Source: Incurvaria masculella
Taxonomy: Eukaryota; Arthropoda; Insecta; Lepidoptera; Incurvariidae
NCBI GenBank assembly: GCA_946894095.1
Contig: OX335649.1
Location: forward strand, 12,790,001-12,854,000
Length of the DNA: 64,000 bases
Direction of reading: 5' to 3'
Each line of letters begins with the position of its first letter. Position 1 is the first letter of the stretch. A program made the translations under genes and the position numbers. Positions 1 through 14,300 of the stretch are shown piece after piece. The notes beneath the pieces are model-generated. The model saw only the letters and a program-made list of their open reading frames with translations, did not search any database and was not told where the DNA came from.

Positions 1-526
1 TGCAAGGAGATTCTCCATGCAATCCATGCATCTCATTAACTTTTGCCCCCTCCATGTTTTTTTATATATTTGTCAAACATTTAATATATATAATATATTA
101 AATGTTTATATTAATCTATTTAATATATTATTGTCCTAAATTGCCAAATTGACATTTTCGTTACTTTTCTCATTTGCATTTTTTTTTATCAAGTAAGTAC
201 TATTTTGTCAGTATTTGAGTTGATAAATCAGTAGTATTCTCAGGGAGGAATTCACTTTGACATGACTCAGATTTACTGGTTATCAATTGCAGCGCTACAT
301 ATAGTTGAATGGCATGAAATAAAATATTTTCATGCATCTCCAAATTCAGTGCTAGTGAAAAATGACATCCTTTCCGTAAACGATTCGTAAATGCAACTGT
401 GAGGTTTCAGCTCCTCCGAATTGCCCTCCTGGCATGGCAACTATTTCCCATGTGTTGTGTTAGGCTAATATCATGACTTTAGGTGTCGTATGAGCCACCC
501 ATGTCCAGTTGGATAAATAATATAAA
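1..526. other. AT-rich non-coding, no gene seen
   Basis: Upstream intron of gene A by inference. Only a SINE-tail scrap around 460-500. The first ZAD exon was looked for here and not found. Confidence 0.5.
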
Positions 527-858
527 CCGGCCAAGTGCGAGTCGGACTCGCACACGAAGGGTTCCGTACCATCGCACAAGATTTACCAAAAAAAAACAGG
601 TTTTTTGTATTGGGCCCCCCTTTAATTATTATTATTTTATAATGTTACCTATTTGTTGTTATAGCGGCAAAATAAATACATAATCTGTGAAAATTTCAGC
701 TTTCTACCTGTTACGGTTCATGAGATACAGCCCTGTGACGGACGGGCGGACGGACGGGCGGACGGATGGACGGACGGACGGACGGACGGACGGACGGACA
801 GCGGAGGCTTAGTAATAGGGTTCCGTTTTCACCCTTTGGGTACGGAACCCTAAAAAAG
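527..858 (+). repeat. GGAC-tract interspersed repeat, copy 1
   Basis: Starts CCGGCCAAGTGCGAGTCGGA, contains a GGACGGAC tandem tract near the 3' end, and ends GGTACGGAACCCTA. Five copies in the window share the ends, the central AT-rich block and the tandem tract. SINE-like by size and dispersion, but no pol III boxes were recognised. Confidence 0.8.
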
Positions 859-859
859 A

Positions 860-1299
860 GAAATTCATGTGCAATTTCACACTTGTTTCATTCACTGTCT
901 GAAAAGAAGTTTAAGAACGACCAGATGCCATTTTACAGAAATCCTACCAATCATCCCATGTAAAACTTATAATAAAAATGAATAAAAAAGTAATTAATCA
1001 TATCAGAAATCAATAAAATGAGTGACTAAATTATTTGTTGCAGGGACTAGTGCAATCGGTTTTATATTACTGTGTCTCTAAATAAGTGATAAAACCGTTG
1101 TATATACCTTCTTTATTTTCTTTACAATGAGTGTGTTTCTGGAATCACCAGGGCATTAAATTAAGAGGTTGATAAAGTTATTATAGTGCTTACTCTCAAC
1201 CTAAAACCAACAATCTAACAGATTGTTACTACGAAATCGTTTTGTAAACACACATACAATAGCATAAAATGAATAATGCACCACAGTCAATACACCCTT
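860..1299. other. AT-rich non-coding, nothing recognised
   Basis: Probably intron of gene A. No exon-like frame with splice sites seen. Confidence 0.5.
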
Positions 1300-1626
1300 A
1301 AGGTCGGCCCGTAAGCACCTGAAAATTTCGCCTCCCATACAAACGTAGTTTACTAATGAGTTGAAAACCACTGTTCCAACTTACTTGATATTTGGTATCT
1401 AATATTAGGCTACAAATATCTGTGTCTGCATGCCTTTGTTTTTTCGGTAAATGTATTCTGGGTCAAACCACAGAGAAAACAAAATTCGTATGAAGATTTT
1501 CTTTTTGCATTCATTTCATTCGGTTTGGATTTTTCTAATTAAATATCAATTTAATTGGAATAGCGGTTTCCAAATGATTAGTAAACTACGTTTGTATGGG
1601 GAGCATAGCTTACGGGCCGTTCTTAA
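1300..1626. mobile_element. TTAA-flanked MITE, second family
   Basis: Ends TTAAGGTCGGCCCGTAAGC and GCTTACGGGCCGTTCTTAA are inverted; an inner AAACTACGTTTGTATGGG repeat is inverted too. It shares its right TTAA with the next MITE. Confidence 0.65.
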
Positions 1627-2158
1627 GGTGGCCCAACCCGGCGGGCCTAACTCATTCGCGTGCACGGTACAAAACCGTGCTGTTGCGCTCTGGGACCTTC
1701 TCTGTTTCAAAGAATAAGACAGGCTCCGTGATGAGGAAGATGCAACATGTCCACAAAAAAAAAAAGAAAAAAAACATACAGACGAATTGATAAATGATTT
1801 AGTAAGATTTACGAAAATTTTTATTTCAACACGACTTATAGCCAAAAGTAAACCACGACCGCTGTAGTAAGAAATCGAACAAAAACCAAATAGATTATAA
1901 ATCTTGATTAAATAAGCTATGTCTGATGACTAATCTTTTAAAGATGATCTTACTTTATCATTGCGTAATCCACCTCCAAAGTTATTGTATAAAACGCGCG
2001 AAAAATTGAAACTTTCGGACCTTATAACTTAGAAACCAAACACAATTTTACAATGCCAATGGTCATCTGACATCTAGTTCGATTAAATAAAGCTATTTTG
2101 AGCAAAATTTGTACCGTGCCCGTGAATGAGTTGGGCCCGCCGGGTTGGGCCACCTTAA
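1623..2158. mobile_element. TTAA MITE (GGTGGCCCAACCCG), copy 1
   Basis: TTAA at both ends with about 47-bp inverted repeats (GGTGGCCCAACCCGGCGGG... and complement). No protein. TTAA targets are typical of piggyBac-type transposases, so it may be mobilised by one; this is inference. Confidence 0.78.
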
Positions 2159-2337
2159 TGCAAGATAGGGTATTTACTAAATTTGTGCACCCCAAGATAG
2201 GTAAGTACCGCTCAAAGAGGTGTTAAAAAGCTGGTTAAATTGATTCAAGTTAAAGTAGTTTTTATTTAGATGTTTGCATTATTTAATTATTTTTTTGATG
2301 TTATGAATTCTGAAAATATATTATTTTATTGTTACAG

Positions 2338-5300
2338 ATCCATTCCAATGATGGTTTTACTGATAAAATATGTTCACTATGCAGGAGTAAAGCGGAGGAA
2401 GCATATGAGTTCAAGATATTAGTGGAAAAGTAAGTATACTAATTTACAAGTATTCAATAAAGCGTTCCGTGTGGCAAATAATAAAAGTTAATTTTGAAAA
2501 CCTTTCTCTGTTAAATATTTTGTTAAATAGAGCTTTCCTATTTATATGTATTTGCTCAGGAGTTTTCATAAGTTTCCCCACCGGTCACTAACCTGATCTT
2601 CTCCAATTCTTCGGCTGAGCAGTGACAAATAAAGGAAATATTTTACCCGTTTTCTGATGGCTTGTTTGCGAATTATTTTGAGTAAAATAATGTTACACCA
2701 GGTGGCTATGACTTTTTATGCACCAAGTGATATCTCACTTGCAGCGTTGCCGATCGCTCCCCAATGCCCCGAATCGCGGGGAATCGGAGGTCTTGCAAGG
2801 AAAATGGTGGGGAATGCAAACATTGAGGAATTTGCAAGGAATTGGCTAATACACGGGGAATTCAGTTTTCCTTCTGCTTAACTTTTTTTTCTTGCTCATT
2901 CAAAAAATATTGCAAACATTGAACGTCGGCTGCGTGTCCTTTTTTTTTCGACAAACTTAGTTCCTATTCCGTTTACAGATTTCTGGGAATCCTAAGAACG
3001 TAAACGTCGGCAACACTGCTCACTTAGTTTTTGTTCAAATTTTCATCAGTAACTACGCTTGTTTTGAATTTTGTTATAATTAAATATCTTGCATTATTTA
3101 TGTCCACTCTAATCTTATATCTACAAAAACTTATGAAATACTAGCTGCGGTACCCGGCTCCGCTCGGGTTAGTGTCGGCTAAATTATCTCATGGATTAAA
3201 AGTAGCCTAAATGACTTGTCCAAAATAGGGTCAAACTGGTCCAGGACAATGTATCCATGTACCAAATTTAATCAAGATCGTTCGAGCCGAAATAGCATGA
3301 TTTAATGAGAAACATCCAATAATTCCCATTTAGAGCTTCGTTGACATTTGGTGGCTATTTAAAAAAAAAACATTTGCCGCCAGAACCTTTCTGCACTTTC
3401 ACTGCTACATTGCTTACCTAGTAAGTAACGTGTAACGTAGGTAAGTTTTGCGTGGACTCCAACCCACAGCCAGCCTCAACATCGAAAACAGTAACCCATC
3501 TCGAACCTGACTGCTCCCAGAGATGCTATACATTGATAAAATACGCACATAAATTGGGTTAGTGGTTCGCAAGTTATAAGAATTTTACACTCTCTACTCA
3601 CCCTTCAGGTAGTGAAGCGTTATATTATGTAGCCTATAAGTTTTGAGTAGAATCAGGCTAGACGTAGATACAATCCGCATCTAAATCGAGTAATTGGTTC
3701 TCGAGGATTTTACCAAGTAGTCCTAAAGTTGCGGGAAATACCAAGCCGTACCCGCCCCCCCCTCCCCGCACCCGCCCCCGTCGGACCGCATGAAAATAAT
3801 GAAAATAACTTAAAAGCATCAGCCAATCTACAGAAAAGCCTTGATAAAATATCCTCATGGTTGAAAGAGTGGCGTATAAAGGCTAATGAAACAAAATCAG
3901 TCCAGGTAACTTACACACTTAGACGAGAAACCTGCCCTCCAGTTACGTTTAATGGCTGTCCAATACCTCAGGCCAACGATGCTAAATATCTAGGTGTCTA
4001 CCTGGACAGACGCCTTACATGGAAAAAACACATCTTTACCAAAAGAAAAGCGCTTAGTCAAAGACTGCGAAACATTTACTGGCTTATAGGTCCCAAATCA
4101 CAACTTCATTCCAAAAACAAACTCCTCCTATACAAAACTATTCTCAAACCTATCTGGTCATACGGAATCCAACTATGGGGCACAACCGCTAACTCCAACC
4201 TAGAAATCCTCCAAAGATTTCAATCAAAGATTCTGTGCATGATTGTCAACGCACCATGGTATGTTACGAACAACAGGCTCCATCTGGAACTCCAAATCCC
4301 ATCTGTAAAAGAGGAAGCTAAAACAAAAACAGCAGCATACAAATCAAGACTCGATGAACACCCAAATAAATTAGCCTCAAACTTGATGAAACCGAGGAGG
4401 GTCTTCACTAGACTGAAGAGAAGGGCACCCCAAGATCTAATAACAGCATAGTCTTATAAGCTGTGTACTTTTTTGTGGAAATGTCATTGGACATTTGCCA
4501 CACTCAAGACAACTATTCCTAACAAAAAAACTGATAAATGTCTATAAACTGACAGATTGCAGTTTAAAATAATAAAAAAAAAAAAAATCTCGAACGATCT
4601 TGATTAAATTTGGTAGATGGATACATTGTCCTGGACCAGTTTGACCCTATTTTGGTTCAGCCATGTCGGATATTTTTTATCCATGAAATAATTTAGCCGA
4701 CGCTAACCCGAGAGGAGCCGGGTACCGCAGCTAGTTAGATATAAAAAAAAGCAACTCAACCTAATATAATATTCAGGGGTTTAGGGTTGTTGTTCATAAA
4801 TACTTTCCTACATCATCTTATTTCCATTTGGTAATCAATTGGAAGGGACAGAAAAGATAACCCAACAAAATATTTATTGTATACTCCTAGAAGAAAAGTT
4901 TACACATAGGGAGGGCTTGCATTGATATCACTTAGCGTCAATAAAAGCTTTATCGGCTTGAATGGAGCAATGACAATTTTGACTTTTTTAAGGTAAGGTC
5001 GCTTATGCGACATAGATGTTTTGAGAAAAAAATGTTAGTTACACCGGTCATGTGTCTCGATAAATTAAATTTAGAAGCTGTCAAAACAACTTGAATTTTG
5101 GTTGTCAAGCCGTTAAGTTTTATGATCATTAACATGTCTTAATAGGATTTCAAAGTTATAGCTCATCGTCCGAAGAAATCTGTTCACCTGCGTAAATATG
5201 TTCAGTATTGGTGTTATGCATAGAAAATAAAACATATTCCAATAAAACATTCCAATACAGATTACGAAACATGTGATAATTAATATAGCTTCCAGCGGTG

Positions 5301-8300
5301 ACAGATGGTTTGTTTCACTGCAGTTCTAAATAAATCCAGCGTTGTGTCTGCCATGTCACCCACACTTGTGTCATAAGATAAAGATGCATTAATTAAGGTG
5401 GGAAACAAACCCCTGGAATGCTGGCCATGCAAATAAAATATTTTTTTTAATAAGCTTAATGTGATTAATATATGAACTGTGAAGTTGATGCAATGCACAG
5501 TTTTATTTGGCGAGTTATGTACGGATTTATATTAAATTCACGAAAACCACATATTTAGTGATATAAAAGCAATGTTGGTACAATCAGCCATAGACTGCAA
5601 AATAATTTAATATTATAGTATATTTTTATTATAAAGTTTGCAGGTATAATGCCTTTTTGCTGTAGCTTCAACATAATCAATGATTATTGTTGAATTATCC
5701 AGGTCGGACAAAACATTAAGGTGCACTCAAAATACTCCCACTAACACCTCAACCAGAAAACTGAATTTTGACAATGTGACCGACATAAAAGTAGAAATAG
5801 AAGGATACAAAGCAGAAAAAATATTAGACAGCAACACAGATGATATAAATGATATCAGGTTGGATTTTGAGAATGGTGCCGAAAAGATATTTTACAAAAA
5901 TACCTCCATTAAAAAGTTGATTAAAACTGAGACAAGGGATGACTACTCAAATACCCAATCTCAGATAAATTTGGAAGACTTCTTTAACACTATTGTAAAG
6001 AAAGAGGATGAAAACAATGAAAATGAAGAGGTATGTATGTGTTCCATATCTTTTGACTTTTTAATCATGGATTCTTGCAATAATTATACGTATATATGGT
6101 GGCTATACAACAGGTGGCGAAATCGGAAGACGCAATAGTCGCGAATGGTTTATTTATCGGTAACGATTTTCTAGCCCACACAAACTTTGCAAAATCCTTT
6201 GTGGTGATTAAATGTTTGTCGCTTTTGGCAATTGATGTAGATATTATAAGCACAGTAAGGTTATCATTCATTCTTGATTTATGTTGCAGAATGACTTTCG
6301 TGAAGATGACTGGATAGACCACACAGATATTGACGATGAATACCTGCCTCCTAATGTATATAATAAAAAGTCTATAGGGAAATCTAAATATAAGAAGAAG
6401 AAGAAAATTTGTAAAGGTGAATTTTGTTTTAAATTCCAATAAACATAACTTTAATTGTTCGCTAGATAAGATCAGTTTAAAAAAATCTGGATCGCAACCA
6501 CAGCACCACCTTAATTTAGGATAAGAAGCTGCCTAACACACCACATGGGAACTAGGTGTCATGCCAGGACCTTCCTTATTTTGCTCGGCTCCATTTCTAT
6601 TTATATTCTATTTCCTCGGATGGAAAACACGGACAATTTACATTGCCGCTTCAACCATTTTCCATTCAATACGATGGTACCGTCCCGGGCAGGATTAACC
6701 CACCACCTATCAAGTAAGGGAAGGGACCTACAGTTTAAGGTGAAATCCGAACCACGGCCAGCAACGGTTGAAAATGGTCACTCATCCAGAATCCAACTGC
6801 GCTCAGAGGTGCTTCACCAAGCTTATCGCTTCACAAGGCGTCGCACCACTAGCATCTTTACCGCCTCTTGTCTTAAATGGCGATGCACTTTCTCTGCTTA
6901 AGGTGGTAAGAAGCCTTGGCCTGTACAATCATAAGACGGCATGGTAGCTTGATATTCGTCGTCGAAGACGTTCCCATGTCCTCTCTTTTTTATCGCTGAA
7001 TAACCCTGCTGCTCCTGAATGTTTCCTGGTTTCCAATTCATGTCCTAACACTGTGTCGCTTTAAATCCTCTGACACTTTTACCCTAGCTCTAAACATACA
7101 CTTTCTCAGTGCATACTTGCATGTGGAACGAACACCTTCTTTATTTACATCAGTGTGCATCGATCCACACATTCAGAGCGCTATTGAAAGACCATCTTCC
7201 TCAAATCCTAGACATCATCTTCTACTGCATCCCTGGTGTCTGAGTTGACCACAATATTTATTGCATGTACAACATATGTGGATTAAAGAGCCCAGTAAAA
7301 AGAACTACTTTACGAATATACTGCAAGGCTGGACCCGAACGAGCAAAACATACCATTCGCGGGTATTGCGTCTACCAATTTCGATACCGGCTGCATACCC
7401 ATAATTTGGAATTCTCCTACAGTCCCTCCTCCCGTAATGAAGCGTTAAATAAATGTATGTAGGTATAATCTTAAACACTGTGTTAGTAGGAGGCATTCAT
7501 TACGGGAGGAGGGACTGTAGGATAATTCCAAACTATGGCTATACAGCCGGTGGCGAATTTGGTAGACGCAATCAGGCATCCGTCACTCCTAAATACCTAC
7601 TGAGCTCTTTACCTACGGCGCTAGGGAACCCGAGTTCAGGAATTCAGTCAGGGCCGCCGCGCGCACACGTTCGCACGTTCACTACATCCAGTCGATCAGT
7701 CGCTTCGGAAAGCGCACTTTCGCCGTTTTTCTTCGTAATAATGTCTAATCATCATAGAATTAAATATGATAACTGTTGCATGAACGGATGTCATAGTACA
7801 CAGAAGAATTTGAAGTTACCTTTCTTTATGCTACCAAGATATTCTGAAAGGTAAGTTTGTTTTTTTAGTTTAGGTTTATTGATGTTTCGCCTTTATGTAG
7901 GTAGGTATGTGGTATAGTGTTATGAGGGGCCTATTGAATTGACACGTATTTAACTGGTATCAGCACAGCACTTTTTTATACATTAGGTAGTATTTATCCA
8001 TGCATTACAAGAAAAACAACATGAATTGGTTTTGTCTAGTGAAAGAATAATGGGCAATCATTCGTGGCAGCTCCAGGTACTTATTGCCTATTCTCCATTG
8101 CTGCATGTAGTTTATTTTTTGCCGTACCAGGACCTTCCTTTCATGAGCACGGTGATATTGAACTGAATGGAAAACACGGACAATTTTTCATTACCGTTTC
8201 GACCATCTTTTTATCAAATGTGATATTATCAACCCGGCCTTAAATCAACAATGCCAAACAATACTAGACCAAAGTACATCGAAAACACCAAATACACAGA

Positions 8301-11300
8301 AAACATCAAACTACACCGTTAAAGCCAATCAACACTAAACAATATCAAACAACACCGAAGAACAATAAACAGCACCAGGAATATTTGTGACTTAAAATCT
8401 TAAAATAATAATAATTATAGACACATTATAAAAAAATATTTTTGAAAGTTTTGTTTGTATTTTATTTGACTTTAAAACGATAGGCGGCGGCCGTGCGTGG
8501 TGTGGTAACCCTAGCGAAAACCGCATTCCAGCGACACTATTGTGTAGTGAGGCAGGTGAGCGACGATTTGTTTCATCTCACCGCCGCTCCAGCAATGAGC
8601 GGCGTAATCAATACTTTAGCATAACGAGAATTAGGATCAAAATTGAAAAATTACTGTCGGGGAGTGCAACTTCTGTGCGTTGCAATATTAGTTATTCTGT
8701 GACGCAATACCCGCAAATGATATGTTTTGCTGGTTCGGGTCCAGAATTGCAATATATTCGTAAAGTAGTGGTTTTTACTGGGCTCTTTCTTAAATTAATG
8801 TGTCCTTGCTTCACGGTCGATTATACATACATACATGTCACATTCCTTGTGACGTACCTGCTTAGTACGAAAAAGTATATTTTTATAAATTTTTTAATGT
8901 TTTATTTTATTTTTGTTTTTTTTTTACATTAGTTTGCTATGACTCTGACCTACCCTTGTCTGATCATGTTAAAAGGGTAGACTGGCGTAAATGCCGAAAA
9001 TAAATTAAGTGCTACCATTGTTTACAATTTAAGTGTATTATGTACCGTTTATTTGATTTGTGTTTGTTTTCAAGAGTTAAGAATTTATTCTCTGACTACA
9101 TGGTTGGGTGCGTTCATTGTTCATATTTTTTTTTTCAGATGAGAAAACTGTAATAAACAAAGAAGTTGGTCATGAAACTCTACTTTATCCGGTTTTACCT
9201 GAAGAAAATGGTCTTGCAAAGGCTGATGAAAAAGATGCCAAGAGACTTGTTATAATGAAGAAAGGAAAGGATAAAATTAAACCTGTCATTCTACATGATT
9301 TTCGCCTTGTCAAGACTAGTCATACCCAAGCAAAATCCAAACGTGTGGAAACAACTAAGAAATACAACTGTGCGAGTTTTATATGCCCCTATTGTGGCTT
9401 AGTTAGTAAAAATATAAAAAGTCATTTACTTATTCATACGGGTAACTACATAATATTTGTTAAAAAAAATAATAGTTTAAAGTGTTTTGACTGATATTTT
9501 GATTTTAACTTATGCCAGTTGTCAACCTCTTACTTTTCCAAATATTTATGCAGCGCTACTCACGTCCTATATGTCAGTTTGTTACTTATTTTCGGTACCA
9601 GCACTCATATTAGCAGAGCACTCATATTACACCTATTATCAGCCTACAAGGAATGTACGACGAATTTTATTCCATCAATGGAGACGTTTGTACGGTTTCT
9701 AATGTCATACATATGGGACTATGGCCATGCAAAAACGTAGCTTTGGACAATTTTATATAATATTTAATCGATGCATTAACCCTAATTGATGGGTCGAAAG
9801 TAATTTTTCCTAATTAAATGCCACCAATAGGTCAATGCCTAAGGGACGAACAATAGATGGCGCCACTGCATGGGTACACGTTTACAGCTATGGAAATAGG
9901 ATGGCGCCACTTTCGTACCTAGAACTTGCGAAATAGCAAATAGATAGCTCTGTACAAACATAGGATTTATTCATAGATTAATAATACAATTTTGTTTCAA
10001 AGTTGGAAAATATACTATTTTGAATCGATACACACACTTTTTGACAACCCATAAAAACAAACGACTTTTTAATAGATATAAAGCAGTGAGCCTGATAGCT
10101 GCACCATCTATTAATTTTCTATCGTACAAATTTTCTTTTTGTTGTGATACATTGAATAGAAGTTACCATCTTAGTTATACGTTTATTGCGATAGAGGGCC
10201 AGCTTGCTCACCACATATCTCTATGGTGGTGAGCCATCTACTTACGCCCGTAAGTAATTATTAATCTATGATTAAAGTCTATGCTTCTAACTTTGGTATA
10301 AAGGCGGCTTATTAAAATGTGTTCGGATTTCGGAACATTGTTTATCCGAAAAAAAAATTAATTATGTGTAACAATAATTAAAGTATAAATGAACAAGAAT
10401 GATGTTGGGAAACCAAATATTCAGCTTATTATAGGTTTATTTTTTAGCGAAGTAAATAAATCCATAAGAGAAACCAACCTCATGGATAAAGCATAGATTA
10501 TGAGAGATTGTTGACATTTGTCTGGTATTCTGTGATAAATCTATTTCTACTGATATGGATTATTGATGAGGAAGCCTATTGTGGCACCCAGAAATACATG
10601 ATATATTTTCAATGCTTCATTGGCCACCGACATGCAGTCGTGTCACTGCATTAGGAAATATAACTGACCAGTTCTATTTCACCAGGGGAACGGAGTCACA
10701 AATGTGATGTATGTTCAAAAGGATATTTCACCAGTAAACATCTCGAGAACCATATGAAGAAACACGGAGAGAGGAATTACAAATGTGACAACTGTACTGC
10801 ATCTTTCTACAATAAAGGCAGCCTTAAAAAGTTAGTTATGTGCTTAAAAAGTATTTTTTTTTCTAGCTTTTAGTTACATTCAATGTTTCAATTTTGAACT
10901 AAGGATGTCTGCATGATAACATATTCAAATTAATAGTATATGTATAAAATAATTCCTTGAGTGATGTGTTTGTTTTAAAAAAAATCGCCCCTAACTTTTT
11001 GATAGGTTTTTCTTTTCTGCATAAAAAAACCCCAGCGAGAGAACATTAGTTACTTACATGTCTTAATTTATTAAATCTATGGTATCTTTTTCTTACTGAT
11101 ATTCATTAAAATAGCAATATAAAGATTGAAATTTTATTTCAGCCATCTGAAATGTCATCAAGATGTCAAAGATATGGTGTGCAATATCTGCTCCAAAGCA
11201 TTTAAACGGGTGAGCAACGATATATTCTTAATTTATGCATAAATATCGTGACTTCTCTGATTACTCAAAAGTCCTGTGTGCCTTCAGATTTGACCAAAAT

Positions 11301-14300
11301 GCATACATGATAAAGAAATCTCTATGCAAAGAAAATATTCTTAAGTATCCCCATTTTCTTCATCCCCAGCTTCATATAGTCACAAATCATTTGCCATGTT
11401 CAGCAAAACATGTATTTGAGTGTACGTGGGGCATACCGATTTTTTGGAACTGTCTACTTAAATTTAAAAGAATTGTGAAAGTTACCTTTTAATTTGCGAG
11501 GTCACCATTTATTTGTATTTTTACCTATGGCGTAATTTTTTTAATTGTGTGAAGATTTCAAGGCAGTCTTAAGACTTTCGTTAAGTCTACAGGACTTTAG
11601 GGCCGGTTGCACGTACCGTCGTATATGTCATCATCACCGTCAACGTATGATTAAAGACTGATCAGTAAAAATTTGCGTTGCACGAAACTTAAACATTACG
11701 TTGATCGCTGATGTTAACCGATAATCGTTATCACTGCCGACCCATTGATCACCGTCAAAATCACGATCAATTAATAATTCAAAGTATCAAAAGTCACTAT
11801 TTTTACATTTTTGCAGTCTTATTGGACCTTAAATGATAGGCAAACGTCGCCATTAATGGAATACAATGCTTTGTTTTTCATAACTATTAGCCTGGCACTC
11901 GGTTCCACGGATTAAAAATTTCGGTGCCAAATCTATGTCATCTGTGGTGCTACCAACAGCTGATTGCAACCCGACATATTGGGCGCTAGTAGCGCCACCC
12001 CGCGGCTCCAAGAGCAACTTTTTTGTTTGTTAATACGCTAGATGGTGTTACAATTGTTCCTGTCTCTTTCTGATAATATACTGTGGAAGAAGGACTGCCA
12101 GGAGTTGCCATACAGCAAACATTTTTCCCGATTGTTTCGAGGGACTATTTTTGGCCTGACCCCTGGCAAGCTAACTTTGACGAAAATATGTTACGTGCAA
12201 CTCAATTTCATATGATGGGCGATTCACCGTCACATCATAGTCAAATGTAATCAGTAGCGGATAACATTGTACATGGTGTCGTGCACTCCGGCCTTAGAGA
12301 TTTGAAAATTTGAGTAAATACTATTTTTATCCATTGGGCAAGGCACAATTTGAGTGCCGACTGTGAATAAAACTAGCGAAAAATAAAAATAGCCAACATT
12401 TTTCAATCCAAAATAACTATTTAAAATTTAAATATTAAATACATATCAATGATATCCATAGAAAAATCCCTAGGTTCATAAGTGTCATAATTAGGAACTT
12501 TTTTTCATATAAGTAATAAGAAACATGAATCCATCAATCAATAATGGGAAATTGTGTTATAAAAGTTTTATATTGTTTCATAGATAAACTGATTGACACA
12601 GCTTGCAAGAAAGACATTTAGTTTGTTTATGAATTGAAAAACACTGCTGCATGAATGAAGGCAGTTATCTCTTAGTTCATGCTAACCATTTTCATCTTTA
12701 CAACGTGTTAATTTCTTAGCTGACACCATTTTATAATAGAAGTGACTTTAAAAAAGTATAATTTATTTAACGTTTAATTAAAAATTATAACGTTTAATTT
12801 TAGTATTTTTGTATAGTACATATTAAGTCCCGATGACTCGCAGTCGAAGTCATTCGACTGAATAGACGTGATGACGTTGTCATTCACGGTATGCCCTCAA
12901 GGGCTGTCAGCGCGAATCGGACCAGTTGTGAACGCGCTATCGGTAGCGTAAGTTCAAATCAGACCATGGTGTAGGGGGCAACCACTATGCTTCCACCGGT
13001 CTCAGAGCGAATGTCAAATATTCTAAATTATATCTCAAAGAAAGTTCATTCAGGACATTGTGCTGCTTCAATCCATAATTACACCTGACTCTTCATGGAA
13101 CTTGTTGCTATACCATGATTTCCTCTTCAATTGAGCATGGCTCGATTGAGAGCTGCAGCGAGCTGGATAAAACAAACATATTTTATAAATTTGTAGTGTT
13201 ATTGTAAATGTTAATAGAGATCTTAACTTAACAGAAGTCCACGCTGAGCCGGCATGTATTCCGTCACAGTTCTGCCAACAAAACGATCAAGTGTGAGCTG
13301 TGCAACATGACATTCTTCGAGGTGGCCTTCCTGCGTCACCACATGCGCGTGCATACTGGGGAAAGACCCTTCAAGTGCGAGGTATGGACCTGCGTTCCTC
13401 TATCACACAAATCTTACATGGTTGAAACACACAGGCAACAATTTATGAAAATACAGTGTAAACTTTATGTATGTAATGTTTACACTCCATATAAAGACAA
13501 ATTACCGAAAACTTCTAAATTACTTGACTTTTGGTGGTTTACCCTGTTACCATACAATGATGCACGTAGCATCACACTCGCTCTAAATAAAGATAATGAT
13601 TCATCATTATTAAGGAACATGAAGCATTTTCTTACGCACTTATATCCCCTAGCTGGGTGAATAGGAGGAAATATTGACTAAAGAAGCCTGGCATTGAAAC
13701 AATTATTATGTAAAAATCATTCCTTTATAGGAAACTTAATTTCAAAATTTGCATTAAATTTCGTAATTCTCGCACTTTTCACGTTGACGGTTGTTGACCT
13801 CAGCAGTCTTTTTATTGCCAGATGGCAAGAAGATTATCCATATTTAAGGTGGCCCAACCCGGCGGGACTAACTCATTCGCGGGCACAGTTCAAAACCGTG
13901 CTGTTACGCTCTGGGACCTTCTCTGTTTCAATGAATAAGGCAGGCTCCATGATGAGGAAGATGCAACATGTCTACAAAAAAGACAATGTGCATAGTGTAT
14001 GATTTGGTAAGATTTACGAAAATTTTAATTACAAAACGACTTATAGTTAAAAGTAAACCACGACCGCTGTAGTCAAACATCTAACAATTCCAAATATATT
14101 ATAAATCTTGATTAAATAAGCTATGTCTGATGACTAATCTTTTTAAGATATTCTTACTTTATCATTGCGTAATCCACCTCCAAAGTTATTGTTTAAAACG
14201 CGCGAAAAACTCGAACTTTCAGACCTTATAACTTAGGCTGAGACACATAGGCTGAGATAAATAGTCGCAACAGAAACTAAAACTAACGAAAAGTAGTACT

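Noticed and set aside
785..800. CRISPR-like direct repeats
   Set aside because: GGAC units are a simple tandem tract in an interspersed repeat; there are no spacers.
1..2337. First ZAD exon of gene A
   Set aside because: No CRxC-type start exon was found; it probably lies upstream of the window.
5680..5702. Methionine at 5680 as a gene start
   Set aside because: It lies in the intron; a CAG acceptor at 5700-5702 and the matching phase from 2429 place the exon start at 5703.
7850..9139. THAP exon spliced into gene A
   Set aside because: Phase 2 at 7850 does not match phase 1 expected at 9139, so the frame would shift; left open only as a transcript test.
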